From: an uncultured Acidobacteriaceae bacterium
Lineage (GTDB): Bacteria; Acidobacteriota; Terriglobia; Terriglobales; Acidobacteriaceae
DNA length: 64,000 bases
Assembly (NCBI GenBank): GCA_903911925.1
Contig: CAIWFH010000080.1
Coordinates: 1 to 64,000, forward strand
Direction of reading: 5' to 3'
The notes under the pieces are model-generated. The model saw nothing but the letters and a program-made list of their open reading frames with translations. It was not told where the DNA came from and made no database searches. Of this stretch, positions 45,838-54,675 are shown piece by piece. The first letter of the stretch is position 1. Every line of letters begins with the position of its first letter. Made by a program: the position numbers and the translations under genes.

Positions 45838-46158
45838 TGTCGCCTCCAAAATCGCACACCTTCGCTTGCCGAATCGCAGCAAGCGCCGGCGCGTCCAATA
45901 ATCTCTTTTACGACCCATCCATAGACAGAAACGGGGATTACGGCGACAGCGGGTATCGAACTGCCGTTTGTCCGTACTCCGAGCATGGATAGGGCTTCGG
46001 AGTGTACACATCGTCCCCGAAATCAAGCATCAGGGTATAGAGGATTCCCACGTTTTTTTTGTGCAAAGCTACGGGGATGTGAGTCTTGAGCAGGGTCGGA
46101 ATAAGCGATGTGCGCTTGCCGTGCCGTTCCGGTACGGCATGCACTCGTTTACGACCGC
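45838..46158. other. Intergenic region upstream of the receptor gene
   Basis: No gene is seen. A stem tgccgtgcc/ggtacggca (46117-46139) lies 20 bases beyond the AraC stop and may end that transcript, though no T run follows. The receptor's promoter must lie here. Confidence 0.4.
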
Positions 46159-47319
46159 TCACGCTCTTGCTTTGCGGAGAAGAGACTCTTCCTGCGCCGA
46201 GGCGACGCGAGAATTGCCTCTCTGCGGAGCCAGCGCCACCGTATTCAAAGGAGGCATGTGGTAGGGCTGCTGCTGATCGGCCGAAGCATTGGTGCGCAAC
46301 TGACGCCGGTAAATAGCCGGAGTCATGCCGACGATGCGACGAAAGACGGTGCCAAAGTAGCTCTGGTCGCAGAAGCCCACTTGCTGGCTGATGTCGGCCA
46401 TGGACTCTTCTGTTTTGGCCAGCAGCGCCTGCGCCCGCTCGATACGGAAGTGGTTGAGGTAGGTGACGAACGACAGGCCGGTAACCCGCTTGAACAGGCT
46501 CATGAAGTGCGACTCGCTCATGCCGCAAATGCGGGAGGCCTCGCGCACCTGCACCTGGTTTCCGCAATTCTCGCCGAGGTAGCGGAATAGCGGGCGCAGC
46601 CGCTCAAGGTTGTATTGCTGGCGCTGATAGGTCTCGGCCGTTCCGGCGTACGAAGCGTACTGGTTGACGAGTTGCATGAGGAGCATCTTCATGTAGGTTT
46701 TAAGCGCCAGGCGACCACGCGTGGAAGAGGCCGGCAACTCGGAGCGGATCCGCAGCATGAGGTCAAGCACCTGGCGGGGCACGCCTGTTTCCGCAGGCAC
46801 GATGTGGGGGAAGTCCTCATCCTGAAGCAGGAATGGAGCGAGATACTCGGCGCTGTCGCTGGCACCGTCGCAGCGGATCAGGTCGGGCTCAAAGAAGAGC
46901 GCGGCGATGGTGAGAGGCGCGGACGACCGGCACTCGATGCGATGGTAGAGGGTGCTGCCAATGATGGCGAGGTCGCCCTGGTTGAAGGGCAACAGGCGGT
47001 CCTGGATGCGGCAGTTTGCCGAGCCGGAGCAGAGGTAGAGCACCTCGAAGTACCGGTGCCGATTCATGCGCACCTTGTGGCGATCATCAACGGTAAGAAA
47101 CAGCACGTCTACCGGGCAGGGCGCGTCGAACGGCCAGACGTGGACGCCTTCGGCATTGATCTGCGGCTCAACCAGGTCGAAGTGGTTCCGGCACGAATCC
47201 CTCGGCAGTTGGATACGGCGGGGAAAGCTGCCGCTTCGGTGCTGTGGTGGTTGTGTCGCGGGGAAATCCCGCCGTCTGGAATCAATGCTCGATAGGGAAG
47301 ATTTCTTCGACTTGGCCAT
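46159..47319 (-). CDS. AraC-family transcriptional regulator
   Basis: A 386-residue regulator with an N-terminal cupin-like sensor (HRYFEVLYLCSGSANCRIQDRLLPFNQGDLAIIGSTLYHRIE) and a C-terminal double HTH (VREASRICGMSESHFMSLFKRVTGLSFVTYLNHFRIERAQALL...DISQQVGFCDQSYFGTVFRRIVGMTPAIYRR). The ATG at 47319 has GGAG six bases upstream; the alternative four codons earlier lacks it. The last 45 residues are a non-conserved tail. The sensor type suggests control by a sugar; it overlaps the PLP enzyme gene by 38 bases. Confidence 0.88.
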   Translation of the reverse strand: MAKSKKSSLSSIDSRRRDFPATQPPQHRSGSFPRRIQLPRDSCRNHFDLVEPQINAEGVHVWPFDAPCPVDVLFLTVDDRHKVRMNRHRYFEVLYLCSGSANCRIQDRLLPFNQGDLAIIGSTLYHRIECRSSAPLTIAALFFEPDLIRCDGASDSAEYLAPFLLQDEDFPHIVPAETGVPRQVLDLMLRIRSELPASSTRGRLALKTYMKMLLMQLVNQYASYAGTAETYQRQQYNLERLRPLFRYLGENCGNQVQVREASRICGMSESHFMSLFKRVTGLSFVTYLNHFRIERAQALLAKTEESMADISQQVGFCDQSYFGTVFRRIVGMTPAIYRRQLRTNASADQQQPYHMPPLNTVALAPQRGNSRVASAQEESLLRKARA

Positions 47320-48340
47320 TGCGGACTCCATACATGCACGAATTCAAATTCACGGTCGCGTCGCTGTAATGTACCCACACGTGGACTTTTTGCCCAGGCG
47401 CCAGCCCGGGGCAAGATTCTGGATCGAGTTCTATGAGCGCATGCTCGGCGTGCAGCGCAGTGAGTCGCGCACCGGGCACATCCTTGAGACAGGGCAGGCC
47501 CCGCTCGCCGCTGATTGCTTTCACACCACTGTCGAGAACCGCATGTTCGCGGCCCCGTGTGCTGATGACCGTGGCCAACACGGTGAGGGAACGCTGGAAG
47601 GGCGCGCCCCGCTCAAGGTAAATGTTGTCCATCAGGAGATAGGATCCCGCCTGTATCTCCGTGATGCCGGGAAAGTCCCCGGAGATTGCATAGGTACCTG
47701 TTCCGCCGGTAGAAAGAATGGGACACGGAATCCCCGCGGCTTCGAAGCGGGCCGCTGTTTCAACCAGTGTCCTGCTGCCGCGGCGGACCGCTTCGTCCTT
47801 TTCATGGCCTCGCGGGGCGCCCTGCAGGTGGCCATCATATCCCATAATGCCGCGCACCGCGAGCCCCGATTCGAGGGCGTAGCGGGCCAAGTCGAGCGCC
47901 GCCTCTGCGGAGTCAACCCCACAGCGGTTCAACCCGATGTTCATGTCAACCAGAATCTCGATTTGCGCATTGCGATTGCGTTGCGCGCGCGCAAAGTCGG
48001 AGATCGCAATGCGGTTGTCTACACCCACCATCGCCTGCGCGTGGCGCGAGAGCTCGACCAGCCGTTCGGGCTTTTCCAGTCCGGCAATCTCGTTGGCGAT
48101 GAGAATGCTTGAGACACCGTGCGCTACCAGGATTTCAGCCTCCCGGATGGTGGCGCAGGTGATGCCGATGGCCCCGGCGCGCAACTGCTTATGAGCCAGC
48201 AGCGGCACCTTGTGGTTTTTGAAGTGGGGCCGGAGTTTGCAACGCCGGGAGGCAAAAAACGCCGCCATGTCGCGTAGATTTGCCTCCATCGCGTCAAGGT
48301 CTACGATGAGCGCCGGCGTTTTGATTTGGTCTACATTCAT
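47282..48340 (-). CDS. DSD1-family PLP-dependent enzyme (D-threonine aldolase-like)
   Basis: A 352-residue fold-III PLP enzyme with alanine racemase-type barrel. The PLP lysine is in LRPHFKNHKVPLLAHKQL. A C-terminal metal site is expected in the HALIELDPES...VHVWVHYSDATVNL segment. Family members are D-threonine aldolases, D-serine dehydratases and 3-hydroxyaspartate aldolases; which one cannot be said. The ATG at 48340 (MNVDQIKTPALIVDLDAM) fits the family N-terminus. Confidence 0.83.
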   Translation of the reverse strand: MNVDQIKTPALIVDLDAMEANLRDMAAFFASRRCKLRPHFKNHKVPLLAHKQLRAGAIGITCATIREAEILVAHGVSSILIANEIAGLEKPERLVELSRHAQAMVGVDNRIAISDFARAQRNRNAQIEILVDMNIGLNRCGVDSAEAALDLARYALESGLAVRGIMGYDGHLQGAPRGHEKDEAVRRGSRTLVETAARFEAAGIPCPILSTGGTGTYAISGDFPGITEIQAGSYLLMDNIYLERGAPFQRSLTVLATVISTRGREHAVLDSGVKAISGERGLPCLKDVPGARLTALHAEHALIELDPESCPGLAPGQKVHVWVHYSDATVNLNSCMYGVRNGQVEEIFPIEH

Positions 48341-48402
48341 CGGGTTCGCTCTGACTTGGAGAAGGTCTAAGGGGGAATCCCTGCGCAGGTTCATCGCATG
48401 GT

Positions 48403-48490
48403 GCCGACATCCCCTCAGGGGCTAAAGCCCGCGTTCATCTTGGTGTGTCTGCAGCGCGGCTAAAGCCGCGCCCTTTCAAAGCAACGACTC
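48403..48490. repeat. Two-hairpin intergenic repeat, copy 5
   Basis: ggggctaaagccc (48418-48430) and gcgcggctaaagccgcgc (48454-48471). It starts gccgacat and ends ctttcaaagcaacgact, homologous to copy 4 throughout. It separates the ABM gene from the PLP enzyme gene. Confidence 0.78.
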
Positions 48491-48503
48491 ACGCAGCGAT
48501 TCC

Positions 48504-48815
48504 TTACGGCAGAATCTCTTCGTACAGCTTCACCTCGAAGCGCTCGACAAGTCCGGGGCGCACGTCGTCGAAAAAATGCGTGATGTACGGCGTGGCGCAG
48601 TGCTCGTCAAAGACCTTCTTGTCTTTCCACTTCTCGATGAAAGTGATGCCGCTTGGGTCGTCGGCGCGCTGGTTGAGCTCATAGCGCACGCAGCCGGGCT
48701 CGGCGTGGGTGGGCTTCAAGAGCACATGCAGCGCTTCGATGAGTTCGTCCGTCTTGCCTGCCTTGGCGAAAAACTCCGCCACGCAAACAACCTGGGTGGT
48801 GTTTTTATTTTGCAT
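48504..48815 (-). CDS. Antibiotic biosynthesis monooxygenase (ABM) domain protein, LsrG/YgiN-like
   Basis: A 103-residue ferredoxin-like alpha+beta dimer protein. The start at ATG 48815 ([10 protein letters not shown]) has GGAAGGA upstream. ABM marks are [43 protein letters not shown]. LsrG, the isomerase that precedes LsrF in AI-2 degradation, and YgiN quinol monooxygenase share this fold. Since the gene overlaps lsrF by 11 bases, an LsrG-like isomerase role is favoured but not proven. Confidence 0.72.
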   Translation of the reverse strand: MQNKNTTQVVCVAEFFAKAGKTDELIEALHVLLKPTHAEPGCVRYELNQRADDPSGITFIEKWKDKKVFDEHCATPYITHFFDDVRPGLVERFEVKLYEEILP

Positions 48816-49707
48816 ACTGGGTTCCTTCCTCAACGGTTTTCAGTGACAGATACAAGTCCATCGCCTTCTCCGGCGTTTCTTCGCCGTGAACCACGGCACG
48901 GACAGCCTGGATCATGGCCTGGGGCGCTTCGCACTGGAAGATGTTGCGGCCCATATCCACGCCGGCCGCGCCTTCATTGACCGCGTGATAGGCCATTTCG
49001 AGGGCCTCTTTTTCCGGCAGCTTTTTGCCGCCGGCGATGACCAGGGGAACCGGGCATCCGGCGGCAACCCGCGTAAATCCCGTCTCGCAGTAGTAGGTCT
49101 TGACGAAGTGCGCGCCGAGTTCCGCGCACATGCGCGTGGCCAGGCCGAGGTACTTGGAGTCGCGGACCATATCCTTGCCGACGCCGGTGACGGCCATAGT
49201 GGGAATTCCGTGGCGGTTGCCTGCGTCGACAATCTCGACCAGGTTGCCGATCGACTCGTGCTCGTGGACTCCGCCGATGTAGACCTGCACGGCCAGCGCC
49301 GAGGCGTTGAGCCGGACGGCGTCTTCAATGTCGACCGCGATGCGCTCGTTGGAGAGCTCTTTGAGAATGCTCTGGCCACCGGTGGAGCGGAGCACAACCG
49401 GCTTTGACATCTCGGGCGGGACCGAACTGCGCAGCGCTCCGCGGGTGATCATCAACGCGTCAGCGAAGGGGATGAGGGGGACGATGGTTACGTCAATGCG
49501 TTCCAGCCCAGTCGTAGGCCCCTGAAAATAGCCGTGATCCACCGCCAGCATGACCGTATGCCCGTCTTCGGGAGAGAACACCCGCGCCAGCCGGTTCTTC
49601 ATTCCCCAGTCAAGCGAGTTGCTGCCCTTCAAGCGAAACGGGTTGCATGCGTGCGGCACATCGAGATGAAAATTCTTTCCGTCCTGCAGATCCTGCGTAT
49701 CGGCCAT
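48805..49707 (-). CDS. lsrF: LsrF-like class I aldolase/thiolase
   Basis: A 300-residue DeoC/FbaB-type TIM barrel, strongly similar along its length to E. coli LsrF as I recall it: [87 protein letters not shown]. The Schiff-base lysine should be in [11 protein letters not shown]. LsrF cleaves 3-hydroxy-5-phosphonooxypentane-2,4-dione with CoA to DHAP-level products. Here the neighbours are DhaK/DhaL and an APC permease, not LsrK/LsrACDB, so the substrate may be a related ketose phosphate. Confidence 0.85.
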   Translation of the reverse strand: MADTQDLQDGKNFHLDVPHACNPFRLKGSNSLDWGMKNRLARVFSPEDGHTVMLAVDHGYFQGPTTGLERIDVTIVPLIPFADALMITRGALRSSVPPEMSKPVVLRSTGGQSILKELSNERIAVDIEDAVRLNASALAVQVYIGGVHEHESIGNLVEIVDAGNRHGIPTMAVTGVGKDMVRDSKYLGLATRMCAELGAHFVKTYYCETGFTRVAAGCPVPLVIAGGKKLPEKEALEMAYHAVNEGAAGVDMGRNIFQCEAPQAMIQAVRAVVHGEETPEKAMDLYLSLKTVEEGTQYAK

Positions 49708-49708
49708 T

Positions 49709-50356
49709 TCAAGCCTCCTTTACCTCTTTCAATCCTATGCTGAAACCCCGAAAGACGAGAGCGATGGATGTGGCGCCGGCGTCCGGCGATCCCAGGGTCT
49801 TGTCGCCCAGGAACTTGGCGCGGCCGAAGCGGGCGACCATTTCGGTGGTGGACTCGGCCCCCTTTCGCGCCGCTTCAGCAGCCATTTCCATGGCCCGCGC
49901 GGCGGTGCAGGCTGCCGCCGCCCCTGCACCGAATGCCACGATTGCCGGGACCAGCGCATCCATCATCGTCTTGTCTCCCGGCTTAGCCTTGGTCTGCTTG
50001 CCGAGGGCCCGCAGGCCCGCATGGAAGCTTTCGGCCATGCTCTTGCAACCGCACTCCTCGCCCATTTCGGCGTCGCCCATGCCGGCGATGAAGGTCCCAA
50101 GCAGCGCCGTCGATGCGCCGCCACCGACTTCGAGCACGCTCCAGCCGGCGTCCTTCAGCCACATGTTCATGGCCTTTGCATCGTTCGCCTGCACTGCCTC
50201 GTCGATTTTCTCGAAAGCCAGCAGCATGGCGGTCCCGTGATCGCCGTCGCCGCCAATCGAGTCAAGATGCGACAGGTTTTCATGCTCCTGCCGGATCTGC
50301 TTTCCGGCTTCGGCAAACATGCGCTTTATCCGGACGAGGTTGATTTCGTCACTCAT
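49709..50356 (-). CDS. dhaL: Dihydroxyacetone kinase-type subunit DhaL
   Basis: A 215-residue all-helical nucleotide-binding DhaL domain. The two-Asp metal site is in [28 protein letters not shown] and [22 protein letters not shown] are also typical. It pairs with DhaK to phosphorylate small ketoses; ATP is the likely donor because no PTS subunit DhaM is present. The ATG overlaps the dhaK stop by four bases; only one base separates it from lsrF. Confidence 0.88.
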   Translation of the reverse strand: MSDEINLVRIKRMFAEAGKQIRQEHENLSHLDSIGGDGDHGTAMLLAFEKIDEAVQANDAKAMNMWLKDAGWSVLEVGGGASTALLGTFIAGMGDAEMGEECGCKSMAESFHAGLRALGKQTKAKPGDKTMMDALVPAIVAFGAGAAAACTAARAMEMAAEAARKGAESTTEMVARFGRAKFLGDKTLGSPDAGATSIALVFRGFSIGLKEVKEA

Positions 50357-51349
50357 GGCTTGGCAAAAAAGGGCGCGTCGGCGGGCGCATCCCACAATTC
50401 AATCAATTCCTTGTCAAGGCGCGCAATCATCATCTGGAACCCGGCCTGCTCCTGGGTGGTGATGAACTCGCCAATCGCGCTGCGCGCCAGGCGGATCTTT
50501 TTTGAATCCAGAATCTGGGCGATCCGCCGGAAGACAAGGTACAACTCCATCAAAGTGGTTGCGCCGGCGCCGTTGAGAATCACAAGCAAGTCGTCTCCGG
50601 CTTTTGCGCCCAGGTCGGCAAGCAGCTTTTCAAGCATGATTTCCGCGGTTTCATCGGCGGATTTGAGTTGCATGCGGCCGGTGCCCGCCTCGCCGTGCTG
50701 GCCCATCCCGATCTCCATCTCGTCGTCGCCGAGGTCGAAAATCGGCTGACCTGTCGAAGGATGCGTCGCCGTTCTCACGGCCACCGCGAGGGTGCGCATG
50801 TTGTCTGCCATGCGCTGCGCCACTGCGACGCAAGCATCGAGCGAGGCGCCCTTCTCTGCCAGTGCGCCGGCCACTTTGTACACGGCGACGCAGCCCACCA
50901 GTCCGCGACGGTCGTCGGGGTCGGAGCCGGAAATATCTTCCTGGGTCAAGACCATTTTGACCTTGAGCCGCTCGCGCTCGGCGGCCTGCATGGCGATGTT
51001 GGAGGCTAGGACGTCTCCGGCATGGTTGAGCACAATCAGCAGCGCGCTTTCGTCGCCGGCGCAGGCGTCGCGCAAGGCTTCAATGCATTTCGCAGCGCCG
51101 GGAGCGGCAAAAATTTCGCCTGCCACGCTTACGTCGAGCATGCCTTTGCCGACAAATCCGCTTAAGCCCGGCTCGTGCCCGCTGCCACCGAGCGTCACCA
51201 CCCGCACTTTGCCCCTGGCCTTGGGGCTCGGCGCGGACAATGGTGTTGGTTCCGGCCAGCTTGACCTGTGCCGGAAATGCCAGGGTGAAGCCTTCGAGGA
51301 GTTCCCCGACGAGCTTCTTGGGATCGTTGATGAATTTCTTCATGCGCAT
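50353..51349 (-). pseudogene. dhaK: Dihydroxyacetone kinase-type subunit DhaK, frame interrupted at a CCCC run
   Basis: The N-terminus (MRMKKFINDPKKLVGELLEG...LAGTNTIVRAE) and the remainder (PKARGKVRVVTLGGSGHEPGLSGFVGKGMLDVSVAGEIF...) lie in different frames. Dropping one base of the minus-strand CCCC (51223-51226) joins them to a full-length protein of about 331 residues. The substrate-binding His is present in EIGMGQHGEAG. AAGGAG precedes ATG 51349. Explanations: assembly error in a homopolymer, a real mutation, or +1 slippage at CCC-C. The intact downstream frame and coupling to dhaL argue against an old pseudogene. Confidence 0.8.
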
Positions 51350-51355
51350 CGTGCG

Positions 51356-52717
51356 TTACTCCTTCTCATAGACTGCCGGGTCAGACATGACCATCGGTTC
51401 CGTAAACCGCTTTGTGTGGGCAAGCAGTACAAAAAAGCCAACCACCAGCCAGATACTTCCGGCGATTTTGGCCGGCTGGCTCAGGCCGATCCAGATGACA
51501 GAACAAAACAGAAAGCCCGCCCCGGGAAGCAGCAGGTCAAGCAGAAAATTCCTTCTCCGCTCGGGATTCGGGCGCAGCCAGAAGCCCCAGATGACGGCCA
51601 GATTTACGCCCATGAAGCCGAGGAAAGCGCCGAAGTTCAATAGCTCGGCAGTGAGTTCGTAACTGAGGACCTGGGCTCCCAGGAACGCCAGTATCCCCAG
51701 CAAGAGGATATTGATCCAGGGCGTGTTGCGCACCGGGTGAAGCCGGGCGAAGATGCTGCGGGGAATCACGTTTTCCCTTCCCATGCCGAAGAGCAGTCGC
51801 GCCGCGCCTACCTGCGATGTCATTCCGGCGCCGATGTTGGCAACCACCAGCAGGATGGCCATTGACTGGAAGAGCCATGGCCCGCCCACGCGGCCGGTCA
51901 CGTCAATGAAGGCCGTTTCGACGTTGGAAAAGGTCGTATAGTCTGGCCAGGCCAAGTGGGCCAGATACACCAGCAGGCCGCCGAAGAGGCCGGTAAAGAC
52001 GCAGGTGATGACTGCCGCCAGCAGCACGTTGCGGCGCGGATTGTGCACGTCTTCAGCCAGGGTGGTTACCGCGTCGAAGCCTAAATAAGTGAGCGCGGCA
52101 AATGAGGTGGCCGAAGAGATGTCGCGAAAGCTGAATGTGGCTGGATTGTAGAACGGCTGCGTGGAAAACAGTCCCGCGACCCCATGCCGGACTACGAGAT
52201 ATTTGACGGCCAGAAAGATAAAGCTGATGAGCACGGCAAACATGAACACCAGCATGACTTCGTTGGCGCGGGCCGTGTAGCGGATTCCTCTCAGGTTCAC
52301 AAAGGTGATTCCGCCCGCGAAGAGCAATGCGCCCAGCCAGAAAGGAAGCCACGGCAAAGCGCGCTGCAACGAGAGCGTTCCGTAAATGACGCAGAAGAGG
52401 GGAATGAAGACGTAGTCGAGCAGCATGGCCCACCCGGCAAAGAAGCCCACGTAGGGATGAATGCCGCGGCTGACATAGGCATACGCCGACCCTGCCGAAG
52501 GATATACGGCCGCCATGCGCCCGTAGCTGATTGCCGTAAGCACCATCGCCACCATGGCCGCCAGGATGGTGACCACCACATGGCCGCGCGACTTGACCTC
52601 GGCGAGCCCGAAGATGGTCGCCGGGGCGCTGGGAGTTACCGCTACGATCCCGTAGAAAATCAGGTCGCGCAGCGACAACACACGGCGAAGTTTTTGCGGC
52701 GCATCAGGCTGGCTCAT
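51356..52717 (-). CDS. APC-superfamily permease
   Basis: A 453-residue, 12-helix transporter. ATG 52717 has AAGGAGG about six bases upstream. The N-terminal half has LIFYGIVAVTPSAPATIFGL, YPSAGSAYAYVSRGIHPYVGFFAGWAMLLDY and NLRGIRYTARANEVM, as in amino acid/amine permeases of the APC family. In this operon it presumably imports the substrate that DhaKL phosphorylates, although APC carriers of sugars are unusual. The start overlaps the SMP-30 gene by 14 bases. Confidence 0.87.
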   Translation of the reverse strand: MSQPDAPQKLRRVLSLRDLIFYGIVAVTPSAPATIFGLAEVKSRGHVVVTILAAMVAMVLTAISYGRMAAVYPSAGSAYAYVSRGIHPYVGFFAGWAMLLDYVFIPLFCVIYGTLSLQRALPWLPFWLGALLFAGGITFVNLRGIRYTARANEVMLVFMFAVLISFIFLAVKYLVVRHGVAGLFSTQPFYNPATFSFRDISSATSFAALTYLGFDAVTTLAEDVHNPRRNVLLAAVITCVFTGLFGGLLVYLAHLAWPDYTTFSNVETAFIDVTGRVGGPWLFQSMAILLVVANIGAGMTSQVGAARLLFGMGRENVIPRSIFARLHPVRNTPWINILLLGILAFLGAQVLSYELTAELLNFGAFLGFMGVNLAVIWGFWLRPNPERRRNFLLDLLLPGAGFLFCSVIWIGLSQPAKIAGSIWLVVGFFVLLAHTKRFTEPMVMSDPAVYEKE

Positions 52718-53618
52718 GCACCTCCTTGCGAACCTCGCGCCCGCGCCCATCCCAAAGCGGCAGACCGTCCGCATCCACCGCGAACGTCTCCATCTGCCCC
52801 TTTTCGTATTCGGTAACATGAATCCGCTTCTGGCCCGGCAGCGCGAAGGCGACATTGGTGGGGAGCATACCGAGGGTCGGCAGCCGCCGCACCACTTTGC
52901 CATCGCGCCCCAGCACGGTGACGTCTCCCTGCGCGAAAACCGCGCAATACAGCAGGCCGTTGGCGTCAAAGGCCATTCCGTCGGGCCCTTTCCATCCCGG
53001 CGGCGCGTCGGGCCGGATGACGTTGCCAAAGAGGGTTCGGCTACCGGAAATGCGGCCGTCTGCCCAAGCGTAGCGATAGATGTTTCCGGTAAGCGTCTCG
53101 TTTGCGTAGAGCGCCCGATCCGGGCCGAAGGCAATTCCGTTGGTGAACTTGATGCCCCGGTCAAGCAGCGTCACGCCGCCGGTCTCGGGGTCGATGCGAT
53201 AGACGCGCCCGTCGTAATCCACGTCCATATAGTCTGAGCGGATCTCGTTGTTGGGGCAGAAATTGCCGATCTCCACGCCGGAATCAGTCATGTAGATGGC
53301 GCCGTCGGGGCCAAAGCAAAGATCGTTGGGAAAGAGGAACGGCTCTCCGTCGCATCCTGTCGCCACCACTTCTGAGATTCCATCCATCGAGAGCCGCAAC
53401 AACGACGGGAACTTCGACTCCGCCACCCAGATGGCTCCGTCGGCGCTAACCGCCAGGCCGTTGGGCCGCCCCGTTTTTTTGACCTCGCGATGCGATTTCC
53501 CGTCCGCGCTGAGATGCGAAACGCATCCGCGCTCCGTACCCCCCTCTACAATCAGCCAGGTGCCGTCGGCCAGCGCCACCGGGCCTTCGGGATTCTGAAG
53601 ATCGTTTGCGAAGACCAT
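52704..53618 (-). CDS. SMP-30/gluconolactonase family protein
   Basis: A 304-residue beta-propeller lactonase with NPEGPVALADGTWLIVEGG (Glu ligand), GRPNGLAVSADGAIWVAES, FPNDLCFGPDGAIYMTDSG, FTNGIAFGPDRALYANET and GPDGMAFDANGLLYCAVF. GGAGG lies about six bases before the ATG. It is only distantly like the SMP-30 protein at 37568. Between an SDR and a permease, it would hydrolyse a lactone made by the SDR. Confidence 0.88.
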   Translation of the reverse strand: MVFANDLQNPEGPVALADGTWLIVEGGTERGCVSHLSADGKSHREVKKTGRPNGLAVSADGAIWVAESKFPSLLRLSMDGISEVVATGCDGEPFLFPNDLCFGPDGAIYMTDSGVEIGNFCPNNEIRSDYMDVDYDGRVYRIDPETGGVTLLDRGIKFTNGIAFGPDRALYANETLTGNIYRYAWADGRISGSRTLFGNVIRPDAPPGWKGPDGMAFDANGLLYCAVFAQGDVTVLGRDGKVVRRLPTLGMLPTNVAFALPGQKRIHVTEYEKGQMETFAVDADGLPLWDGRGREVRKEVHEPA

Positions 53619-53645
53619 AAAAACCTCCGTTCTATTGCAAAACTC

Positions 53646-54398
53646 TTACACTTCGGCAGTCTGTCCGCCATCGACGTGCAGCATTTCACCAGTGACAAAC
53701 GAAGCATCCTCCGATGCCAGGAAGAGAGCAGCGGCGGCAATCTCGTCTGACCGGCCCAGGCGGCCCATCGGGTAGGTTTTGGCGAATGCCTCCAGTTCGG
53801 CTGGCGTGAGCGCCTTGCGCAGCATGGGCGTGTCGGTCGGTCCGGGGCAGATGGCGTTTACGCGGATACCTTGTTTCGCAAAATCGATGGCCATGGATCG
53901 CGTCAGCAGGGTTACTCCACCTTTTGAACTTACGTAGGCCGCCGCGTGGGCGCAGGCATCGTGCGAACCGGTGGTTGAAGAGACGTTGATGATGGCTCCG
54001 CGTCCCCTGGCAATCATGTGCGGCAGCACGGCACGCGAGCAGAGAAAGGTTCCGGTCAGGTTGACCGCAATGAGGCGCTGCCAGGCTTCTACCGTGGTTT
54101 CAAGCACCGTTCCATAGGTGAGGATTCCCGCGCCGTTAAAGAGAATGTGAAGATCGCCGAAGGTGCCGATGGTTTGCTCCACCACCTGGGTTACCTGGTC
54201 GGGCTGGGACACGTCGAGGTGGGCGAACTGCGCATGGTTGCCGTCGGCGCGAATCTGCCACGCCGCGTCCGCACCGGCTTCTTCGCTGGCATCGGCGAGC
54301 ATGACCGAGGCGCCCTCTGCGGCAAAGCGCCTGGCCACGGCCAACCCTATGCCGGACGCGGCTCCAGTCACGAGTGCTACCTGGGAGGGAAGTCTCAT
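53646..54398 (-). CDS. SDR-family oxidoreductase, first gene of the DhaKL-LsrF operon
   Basis: A 250-residue classical SDR; ATG 54398 follows a strong GGAGGA. TGAASGIG, a NGAG variant of NNAG, catalytic Ser in NVSSTTG, and YVSSK. Asp after the second strand (VMLADASEE) favours NAD. It is a different subgroup from the two 253-residue SDRs nearby. Likely oxidises a sugar or polyol before the lactonase. Confidence 0.9.
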   Translation of the reverse strand: MRLPSQVALVTGAASGIGLAVARRFAAEGASVMLADASEEAGADAAWQIRADGNHAQFAHLDVSQPDQVTQVVEQTIGTFGDLHILFNGAGILTYGTVLETTVEAWQRLIAVNLTGTFLCSRAVLPHMIARGRGAIINVSSTTGSHDACAHAAAYVSSKGGVTLLTRSMAIDFAKQGIRVNAICPGPTDTPMLRKALTPAELEAFAKTYPMGRLGRSDEIAAAALFLASEDASFVTGEMLHVDGGQTAEV

Positions 54399-54675
54399 GC
54401 GGTCCTCCAATTCAGTACCCAAAGGGGATGGGGGCCCGGGGTCAGCGTTTTCCAATACTCCTACAAAAACCCGGCCTCTATCTATAAAGAACCACCAAAA
54501 TGAATGTTGTAAAACTCCGGTCCAGCGAATGTACCCCTGCGGCAAATCATGCTGCTTCAACAAAACTTTCGTCAATCCTCAGAGACTCGGGGGAATTTTC
54601 GTCGCTACGATGTGGTGTCGGCACGGGAAGCCCTCTTCGGACCTTAACCTGAGCAGGACCCACTGGAAGGTGTGC

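Noticed and set aside
50353..51240. Downstream part of dhaK as an independent gene from TTG 51240
   Set aside because: No ribosome site, and it would lack the conserved N-terminal 35 residues that lie in the other frame just upstream.
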